Positions 56,341 through 64,000 of a DNA stretch of 64,000 nt are shown piece after piece. The position numbers and the translations under genes were made by a program. This DNA comes from Larix kaempferi (lineage: Eukaryota; Streptophyta; Pinopsida; Pinales; Pinaceae): the NCBI GenBank assembly GCA_027924585.1, contig BSBM01000592.1, positions 1,612,001 to 1,676,000 on the forward strand, given 5' to 3'. A model generated the notes under the pieces. It had not been told where the DNA came from, did not search any database, and saw nothing but the letters and a program-made list of their open reading frames with translations. Positions within the stretch are counted from its first letter, which is position 1, and each line of letters opens with the position of its first letter.

Positions 56341-57323
56341 TGTTGTAGAAATTTCTCCCTACGGATAGGTAGAAACTCTCTTAGGATAAAGCAGTATGCA
56401 CTGACTCTATGCTAAGACAAAAAGGAAACAAATGCTACCTTGAGTTCCTGAACTAATCTTCACAACAAGATTAAATGCATTCAGAAGAGATGAAAGATGT
56501 AACTCACCTTCCAATTCGACGTTTGTCCCACTTCTAGCTCTTGATCTCGAAGTTCCAATGTAGAACCTGCTGAAATCAAAAAAAGAACAAGCATGCAAGC
56601 TTCCAAATACCTTGAAGCAAAGATTAAGTTCAAATCTAAAATAGATACATTTCATATCAAATATTTATACAATACACATGAAATGGGAAAAAGAAGACAA
56701 GTTATCTTTTATTACAAACTTGAAGAGTGCTTACAAAGGTTGCTTGATATCCAAGCCAATCCTCCAGCTCCAAGTGCTTCCTCTAGCTATCTATGTAGAA
56801 GTATGAAGATCATAGGTTTGATGCCCCCAAAGTCCTCCCTTTGGCTCATGGAAGGCCTCTCTCTTATAGCACATGGGAAGGTTAACCAATAAGAGAGAAG
56901 TGTGGATCTATGGAGGGTTTAGTGGATCAAGTTAGCTAAACAAAGAAGGAGTTAGGATCGAACCAAAGGTGGTAATCCCAACAAAATCTCCTCAAAGGTC
57001 GAATCCCAAATTCCAAGGAAAAAAGGCTAATTTCATACTACCGTGCCCCTATAACTGAGCATAACGCGGTAGTACCACGCCCCAGAGAAGGAGCAAAGCG
57101 CGGTAGTGCTGACTACCGCTCCCCTGTAGATGTGCAGGGAGCGGTAGTGCTCACAAACAAGGCTAAGTTGGGTTGGCAGATGGCAGAAAAAGTGTTTGCT
57201 TTCAGTGTTCAGTCAATGGTTTTCACTTTGGATGTTCAAATGATCTTTAAGGGAAACTGTCATTTAGGTTGTTAGTGCAAGGATGCGACACTAATACATA
57301 ATGTGTAATATTGCGGTATAACA
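56341..57323 (-). repeat. LTR-E, 3' LTR of E6
   Basis: 983 bp, TGTTGTAGAAATTTC...GGTATAACA on the + strand, inserted after GGGCTTAAC of the E5 RNase H; E4 shows the uninterrupted target. The presumed target duplication is TTAAC (56336-56340). The segment 57040-57150 contains alternating GCGGTAGT and ACTACCGC boxes. Confidence 0.85.
57040..57150. repeat. Alternating GCGGTAGT/ACTACCGC boxes in LTR-E
   Basis: GCGGTAGT at 57065-57072 and 57100-57107, ACTACCGC at 57112-57119, GCGGTAGT at 57141-57148. The 12-bp arms ACTACCGCTCCC (57112-57123) and GGGAGCGGTAGT (57137-57148) pair perfectly across 13 bases. The same middle box can instead pair with 57100-57107 across 4 bases. Two mutually exclusive hairpins are possible. 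Confidence 0.8.
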
Positions 57324-58429
57324 GATGCCCCCTAAAATGTGAGGCCAGAAGAGACTGATGGCCGAAAGAATTTACAAATATGGTTGGGAGATAGCATCGA
57401 GGGGAGCAACAAGGAGCTGAAACAGAAACAAAATGTCAGATATACCACTGAGGCGGGCATTCCCATGCTCGGAAACAAATGAATCAAAGCATGGCTGCTG
57501 ACCAATACATTGCAGATCCATGAGTACTGAGATGATATAGACTATAGACAAATCATGGCTACTATGAACAAGTGTAGATCCATGAGACAATAATGGCACA
57601 TCCACGACCAATACATAAGTGGATCTGTGTGACAATACAAAAAAATCTCCATTGCAACCTGGACATAATCAAAATACAAAAGGGTGTCCAGGGTCTTCTA
57701 CCCAATCACAAACGATACGAATCTAGCCATGTGATTACAAGGTGTTGAAGTCGAACATGGTAGAAACCATTTGATTACCGGTCAATGATGTGAACCGTTA
57801 ACAAATGCGAGGGAAATTACCAATAATGACAATGATCCCCAAGGTATGTATAGTACATCTCAACGAAATGTGAATAAACGAGTTGATGTCAAGCATTCGA
57901 GAGATCATTCAATCAGAGGTCATTGATGAAAACCTACTGTTGAATACGAGGAAACCTGCCATTGAGGCATGCAGGTACCAAGGTACTAGTGGTTGACTCC
58001 TAAGTCTAATTCCTGGATAGTGATTTGGTGTCGACAGGAATAGACTCGTCGAAGGTGGGCCATAATGATTCCCAAATCATCGACACGAAATCAGAACGAG
58101 AGATAGTATGGACCGATGAAACAATAGAATATGTACTGGTACAAAGGGAAGGTTTGACATGAAGTGGAGGTGGACTCAAGGTAATAACCTTTTGAACATA
58201 TAATGGCATGAAACAAAGCTTGGCAGCAGGGATTACTTGAATAGACAGAACCACAGGAAGTGTGAACTCATAGCAATAATGGGGACGCATGATCATGCTG
58301 ATGACACTATCAGCAAGACTGACTACCCAAAACAGACAAGGTGAGGATGCAGGCCATGTTCAAAGGTGACGACTCACAAGCTGCCAACAAGGTAAACTTG
58401 ACTCATTTTCCCATTTTCCCCCGACATGA
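57324..58429 (-). other. E6 3' UTR, LTR-proximal part
   Basis: Begins with the polypurine tract (- strand AGGGGGCATC, 57324-57333). The block 57721-57900 resembles E4 39361-39480 (TTTGATTACCGGTCA.TGATGT, AACAAA.GCGAGGG). GAGGCGGGCATTCCCATGCTCG near 57450 matches E3 near 23957. No gene. Confidence 0.65.
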
Positions 58430-60660
58430 TGGACGAGTACCTATTTATTTTTTTACGAGCTTGAGGAGGATAACAAATGCTCGGTATAGCTCATCTCATA
58501 GATGAGTCCAATGTCACATGTTTTATGAACCTGAGAAAGGAGGGGTTCGTCCCAAAGTGGGTCCTTCGATGTTAAATTTTAACGAGTCCAAGGAAGGAAA
58601 ACTCGGTCGTCATTTCATGTTTAGAGAGTCTGAAAAGAACTAAAGAAGACTCCAACAGTCCTTTTTTGTAAGGTTAGCCTCATCGCCCGAAAAAAGGGTA
58701 AAACAACGCGAGAGAGGACTCTTCCAGTCATGATTGGCTGGAGTATTCCTTTTTCGTAAGTAGTGCCCCCTAGTCCGAAAAAGGGGTAAACTATCACTAG
58801 GGAGACGATCATTCAAATCCTTTTACAAGCGTGAACAAATCAATTTCGCTTGGCCATCTTTTCCTATTTTAGGAGTCTGATGATGACCGAGTACGACAAA
58901 GGAGAAGTAAACTCGGCACAGTTCCTTTTCCGTAAATAGTCTAGTGAGGCCGGATAAAGTGATAAACCTATACTCGTTAAACACACCTTTTTACTCCAAT
59001 TTGTTTAACGAGCATGATAATGGTATCAAAATAAATCGGAATCTTTTCCATGTTTGGATCCAGAGCACGAAAAAGGAAAAAGTAAGCTCAAACCACTTTT
59101 CATGTTTTTAACCAGAGCACGAAAAAGTGAAAAGTAAGCTCAAACACCATCTTACTGTTTTTAACGAGCTCGAAGATAGGTTGGAAGAATGCTCATGATG
59201 TCTGCTTCATTTTTTAACGAGCTTGTAACAGAAAATGAACTATGCTTGGGATAATTTTCATGTTTTAATGAGCTCGAAACCTAAAAAGGAAAGTATGCTC
59301 GAAAATGTTCCCAACGGTGAACTTCTTCCCATCATGAAATCCAAAGGTTGGTACATTCCCCCAGCATGATTGCTAGAAGTAAGTGATTTAGCTCCAACGT
59401 GGTGTGGAGAGGAAATCGAGTTGACTTCAACGTAACTTCCAGAGGTTGAAGACATGCCCCCATGCTTCATTTCTTTCTCCTAAAGTATAGGCGGGTGAAA
59501 AGAAGGTTCAGGTACTAAGTCTACGAGGAGACTCGACTCAAAGGGAAAGGATATGTTTCATTTTTTAACAAGCTTGACACAGGAGTAGAACTTTGCTAAG
59601 AATACTGGTTTCATTTTTTAATGAGCTTGAAGCCAATGGTAAACTCTGCTCACAGTTAAGGCCCATTGACGGGTTCCTTCCCAACATGATGACCAGAGGT
59701 TGGTAAATGCCCCCAGCATGATTGCTAACGGCTAAACATGCCCCCCAAGCTTCGTTTAGTCTGACTACTCTTCTTCCTTACCCAAAAATCTTGGCTACTA
59801 ATCCGAATGTGTTCACCAGGGGGGGTAGGGAGAACCAGGATCAAGTGACCCAGGAAGATGAAATGAAGGTTCAAATCCTAACTCTAGCGAGAGACTCGAA
59901 CAAATGGAAAGGAGATCTATTTCATTTTTACACAAGCTTGAAATAGATAATAACAATGCTTGAAAGGGTCCTTTTTGTTTTTTAATGAGCTTAAAACAGA
60001 AAGAAATTATGCTCAAAGGTAGTTTCATTTTTACACAAGCTTGAAATCGAACATAAACTATGCTTGGGATTGGTTTCGTTTTTACACAAGCTCGAAACCA
60101 ACGGTAAACTGTGCTTGAGGATTGGTTTCATTTTTTAACGAGCTTGAAATAAAGAATAAACTATGCTCGTAGGTAGTTTCATTTTTACGCAAGCTTGAAA
60201 CCAAAAGTAAACTGTGCTTGAGGGTTGGTTTCATTTTTTAACGAGCTTGAAACAAAGAATAAACTATGCTCGTAGGTAGTTTCATTTTTATGCAAGCTTG
60301 AAACCAAAAGTAAACTGTGCTTGAGGGTCGGTTTCATTTTTTAACGAGCTAGAAACAAAGAATAAACTATACTCGTAGGAACCTATTTCATTTTTTAACG
60401 AGCTTGACATAGAGAGGGAACTATGCTCATGGTGACCTGTTTCATTTTTTAATGAGCTTGACACATAAAGGGAACTCTACTCAAAATGATGGTTGGTTTC
60501 ATTTTTACACAAGCTTAAAACCAAAAGTAAACTATGCTTGGGATGATGGTTGGTTTCATTTTTACACAAGCTTAAAACCAAAAGTAAATTGTGCTTGAAA
60601 AAATGGTTTCATTTTTTAACGAGCTTGACACCATAATAGAACTTTGCTCCAAAGTCCCCC
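58430..60660. repeat. E6 hairpin array, more than 25 inverted-repeat units
   Basis: About 2.2 kb of units of roughly 45-55 bp, most with the form TTTCATTTTT-A-left arm-TTGAAAC...TAAACTAT-right arm. Arms vary but match: CGAGC 58456-58460 with GCTCG 58479-58483; GAACC 58527-58531 with GGTTC 58544-58548; CGAGT 58583-58587 with ACTCG 58601-58605; GAGTC 58626-58630 with GACTC 58648-58652; CAAGC 59933-59937 with GCTTG 59958-59962; ACGAGC 60138-60143 with GCTCGT 60165-60170; CAAGC 60190-60194 with GCTTG 60216-60220. A few units are mismatched. This array sits where pol would be expected to end. Confidence 0.85.
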
Positions 60661-61372
60661 CTTAGGGGGAAGAAACCACTAAAACATGTGGAACATTTAG
60701 GGAAGTCTGGTGACTAGGAGTCATGCGATGAGTGGGCGTCACAAAGGAAAGTTGATCGATGGTCACAACATTCCCATGAAGGGGAAAATACATCACTCGA
60801 AAGAGTGAGGACACTACAGCCTTCATTGCATAGACGTAATCATGTCCAAGGAGTAGATTGAAATCTAAGGGACCTTGGACAACCATGACATCAATACAGA
60901 AAGTTTTGCCCCCCAAAGTGATAGGTAACTGAAGAAGGGACCCTAAAGGTCCAGTAGACCTTCTATTGAAAGCTAGTATCTGGTTAGTGACGGGCACAAG
61001 CCGAGGAGAACCTAAGGCTTGCTAAGCAGTTGAGGATAGAATACTAACAGAAGCTCCTTCATCAACTATCGTACGAAAGATTTCTTTATCGGAAACTCCT
61101 ACAAATATTTGAAAAGGAACACTCGAAGGAAGACGAGATTCTGTTAAACCATTCCAATCAAAGGAAATAACCTCAGTGCTTGGAGGGGGTCTCATGGAAA
61201 TGGACAAGGTTTCCCCTTGACGAGGACATTCCGAACCAATAAGGAAAACATCAGTGGTTTCCAATTCACTATCGCTTGGAAGATAAGAATGAGACGAAGA
61301 TTGTGTCAGGATGATTGCTTCAGTTTGGACTTTCTCCAATGAAAGAGCGGGATCGAGTGGAGATGACAGCGA
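60661..61372 (-). pseudogene. E6 protease region
   Basis: 61339-61022 reads EVISFDWNGLTESRLPSSVP, then TIVDEGASVSILS with the active-site Asp kept. A TAG (61022-61024) stands where E3 has Trp (TFVWQKLGSP), then the same frame continues QALGSPRLVPV, GPLDFNLLLGHDYVYAMKAV and GNVVTIDQLSF, ending at 60662. Another TAG lies at about 61371. RT, RNase H and integrase do not follow; the frame ends at the hairpin array. Confidence 0.83.
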
Positions 61373-62207
61373 CTAGATCACTTCACTCTCGGGAGGGAGA
61401 GTGGGATCAATTGCAGATGAAACTAAATTGATCACTTGGCTAACCAGTGGGGGGTCGAGGGACAACTTACTATCGTTTGTTGGAAGCACCGGTTGAGAAC
61501 TAGTAATATCTTCCAACCATTGCGAGGCTTCGTCCATGCTCGGACAAAGGAAAGTACGGTGCATACCCTTGCATATCAAACAGGGATATAGGACTTTACC
61601 CTTCCGACCCTTCACAAAGGGTTCACTGGTTGAGGGAGTGTCATCGACATGATGGTCAGAGGTTGACGATACAAGTGGTTTGGGTTTTTTAGACCACACT
61701 TCTGATACATGGGAAAGATCAGGGAAATCCTTGAGAAGGTGATCACCCTTACAAAGTTTGCAAGGGAACCTGGGCTTATGGGGTGTTTTTTGTAGAATGA
61801 GTGCCATTAGGGGCAACTGGTTTACGCTTGGTCTCTTCTTTATCCTTCTTCTTCTTAACTTTCCTTTTCTTCTTCTTCTTATCCACTTGATTACTAACAC
61901 TATTGCTTTCATCAGGCGAGGAAGAAGGAACGGAAGAAGATTCATTTGACTAAGAAGGGGAAGAATTAGTTTGGGTTTGACTCTCTCGTGGTGGAGAGTT
62001 AATAATTGAAACATTGGGTGCAATCGGAATTACCGGATTGAATAACCATACCGGTAATCCTATGGTTAATCCAGGAAGATTTAACGTGGCAATAAAGGGA
62101 GGACCAATATCCCCAGCTGGAGGAAAAGTGAAAGGTACCCCTTGAAAAGGGGTCTTCGAATTGGTAGTCCTAGAAGGAGCATGGGTGCATGGAGGTAGAT
62201 TCTCCAT
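61373..62207 (-). pseudogene. E6 gag-like protein with zinc knuckles
   Basis: Starts MENLPPCTHAPSRTTNSKTP at 62207, then PPFIATLNLPGLTIGLPVWL, which matches the E3 extra module rather than the E3 gag core. A TAG at 61950-61952 and a frameshift near the Lys-rich tract (about 61785-61900) break it. Two knuckles follow: FPCKLCKGDHLLKDF, whose last Cys is Phe, and YPCLICKGMHRTFLC, a complete CX2CX3HX4C. The Retrotrans_gag core seen in E3 and E4 (IPKFEG, KWYIE) is absent. Particle formation by this protein alone is doubtful. Confidence 0.75.
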
Positions 62208-64000
62208 GGAACAAAACTAAGTGATGTGGATGAAGTCTTGTTAAAAAGAACTCAAAATCCCTCAGGCAACCGAGCGTGCGAAAGGGGAGCTAGGAAAAGA
62301 AAAGGCTCACAGGCCAAAAGAGCAAGCTCAAAAAACTATACTAAGGCCGCTGCCACAGTAAGCGAGCTGTACAACAAAACGGCCAGAATGCCAACAAGCA
62401 GCCCTACAAAGAAAAAGACCCTCTACAAGATAGTAAGCAAAACCTCCTAACTAAGAGCGTGAGACCTCAACAAATTGTATCCTTCGCAAGGTGATGAAAT
62501 CCAAGTCGAACAATACAATGTGAGAGACCAATATGAGAAGGATATCTCTCTACCGAAAGGGATCCTGGGTAAAAGAGCCCTAGAAGAAAAGTCACTAAGC
62601 TACCTTGTTCATGACATGTTGGAAAAGGTTTTTGGCGCTTCTGCCTTATCATCCCTGCATTACTATGAATACAAGGAAGACAATGATCGATGTTGCCTTA
62701 GGGCTAAGTGGAGTGCGGCATTCCATAGAGTCCATCCGGTTCTCAATCTCGCGGCGGTTTAACCCTTGAAAGTTAAAAACAGTTAGGAGGCCCCTCCACA
62801 AACTGGCTGTGACCGTGTCAATAAATACTAGAGGATTTTAGTTCCCTAAAGACAACGACTATGTCTCAGATGAAAAATGACAAGGGGGAATTATTTTGAT
62901 GCCTATCCCCAGTGTCCTACCTAACTACCAAATTCTTTTGATTTCCTCAAGTGAGGTTAATGTTGGTTTAGTTAGGGAGATTAATTTTAGAGGCTGTCTT
63001 ACTCAATCGGGTAAATGGACGTGAAACTTGGTGGTGTTGTGATGACCCAAACCATGCAAATGAGAATGAATCGAAATGAGCCTTTCTATTCGATGAACAC
63101 TAGCTAAAGTAAGGAAGAGTTCTTTTCGTTCCCAATATGCGGAACCCAATGCACATGCAATTTTATTTATTTTCAAAATGATAGAAAGAAGTAAAATATG
63201 TACCCAAGACTAACCCAAAGTAATGAAAAAGTTCTTCATATGAACACCAAACGTAATGATTCTAATCCATTTCCTATCTTTTCACACTTGAAAAAGACAC
63301 ATCCAAGCTACGGAAAGAAAGATTCTACAAATGCTTCCAATCAAATTCAAGACAAAGAGAAGAACCTAATAATATCGTCTAACTCAAATGCACATAAATA
63401 TGAAAGAAGCATTTCTTCTTCTCATGATTGTAATACTAAGAATGTCAAATGATTAAATTAAAGAAAGAATAATACCTATGTGTTTCAATTTCATGAATAT
63501 GGTAAAAGAACGACAAAATCAAGCTTCTCTTTGAACTAAAGCGGAGGCAAAGAATCAATCTTTTCAAACAATCATTAGATAGGATGCAAAGGAAATAAGA
63601 TGCCAAGCAATCCAAACACGCCAAACACACCAAACCAAAAATGATCTTAAAACCTTAATATGGGTCAAAACGACTGTAGGATGCATGATTCATGGCCCCC
63701 CCAGCCATGAGGGGGAATTGTTTTTTAAAAAATAGAACCCATTTCGCTTAAAAATGCAAGCAAAACACTAGTGTTTACTCAAAGGGCCAACATGGATCCA
63801 AATCTCGAAAAGACCCAAAAATAACCAAACAAACCAAATAAACACACTTTCCAGGAACTAACGCAGGCCTGTAGGCCACCTGGGAGTGGTACTGATAGAC
63901 TACCGCGCTCTAGATAGATCTTAAGGGGCAGTATTGCTAGACTACCATGCTATAGACAGTGGTTAAGGTGCAGTACTACCTCTCTGTAGGAAGTTACGGG
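62208..64000 (-). other. E6 leader, reaching the window edge
   Basis: 62257-62980 corresponds to the E3 leader 33390-34120. Beyond that, 63000-63840 is A-rich without recognisable signal; the ORFs at 63198-63452 and 63445-63633 show no motif. At 63860-63990 ACTACC-type boxes (gactaccgcgct, gactaccatgct, cagtactacc) recall the boxes in LTR-E. The primer site and 5' LTR are expected just past the edge. Confidence 0.6.

Noticed and set aside
58877-58883. Hammerhead ribozyme core word CTGATGA
   Set aside because: No matching GAAA segment and cleavage site in the right positions could be found around it; a seven-base match alone is expected by chance.
58430-60660. CRISPR-like array of repeats and spacers
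   Set aside because: Unit spacing is irregular, the constant parts vary, the loops are the conserved part, and the context is a plant retrotransposon.

Overview
The window looks like repeat-dominated nuclear DNA from a large plant genome. It is AT-rich, no ordinary host gene is recognisable, and almost every base that can be assigned belongs to nested LTR retrotransposons of plant lineages: Ty3/gypsy chromovirus, Ty3/gypsy Tat-type and Ty1/copia. A gymnosperm-like genome is my guess from the resemblance of the Tat polyproteins to such genomes; it is not proven here. All homology statements come from reading motifs and comparing copies by eye.

Left part (1-23.0 kb). A decayed chromovirus (E1, + strand: RT, RNase H, integrase, chromodomain, 3' LTR to 4528) sits inside a copia element whose RT/RNase H tail and 3' LTR follow (4529-5941). 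A degraded gag-protease relic of a Tat-type element (E7, - strand) fills 6.35-9.2 kb. A small LTR element with 232-bp LTRs (11131-11362 and 21191-21422) is split by a 7.17-kb non-autonomous element (E2, 12893-20062). E2 has about 2.1-kb LTRs, a tRNA-Met type primer site, a broken gag-like reading frame without RT or integrase, and a chromodomain scrap that ties it to the E1 family.

Middle (23.0-38.0 kb). E3 (23038-35536, - strand) is a young, nearly complete Tat-type element with a perfect GTTAT target duplication and almost identical LTRs. Its polyprotein of about 2270 codons has only two in-frame TAG stops. Between protease and RT it carries an extra gag-like module with two zinc knuckles. 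Flanking DNA continues to 38.0 kb.

Right part (38.0-64.0 kb). Two related, older Tat-type copies share an LTR: LTR-C, E4 body, LTR-D, E5 body. They have a second RNase H after integrase and an antisense plant-mobile-domain-like gene with an intron. E5 is interrupted at 56341 by E6, which has only gag-like and protease regions, no pol, and runs off the right edge.

The least explained signal is in the 3' untranslated regions of E3, E4, E5 and E6. They are arrays of short inverted repeats whose arms change together from copy to copy (CGAGC/GCTCG against CAAGC/GCTTG, for example). They also contain a recurring motif, CCTTTTTCG...CGAAAAAGG, interleaved with a second, sequence-variable helix, as in an H-type pseudoknot. 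This suggests a selected RNA or DNA structure shared by otherwise diverged elements, and it is my main candidate for something undescribed.
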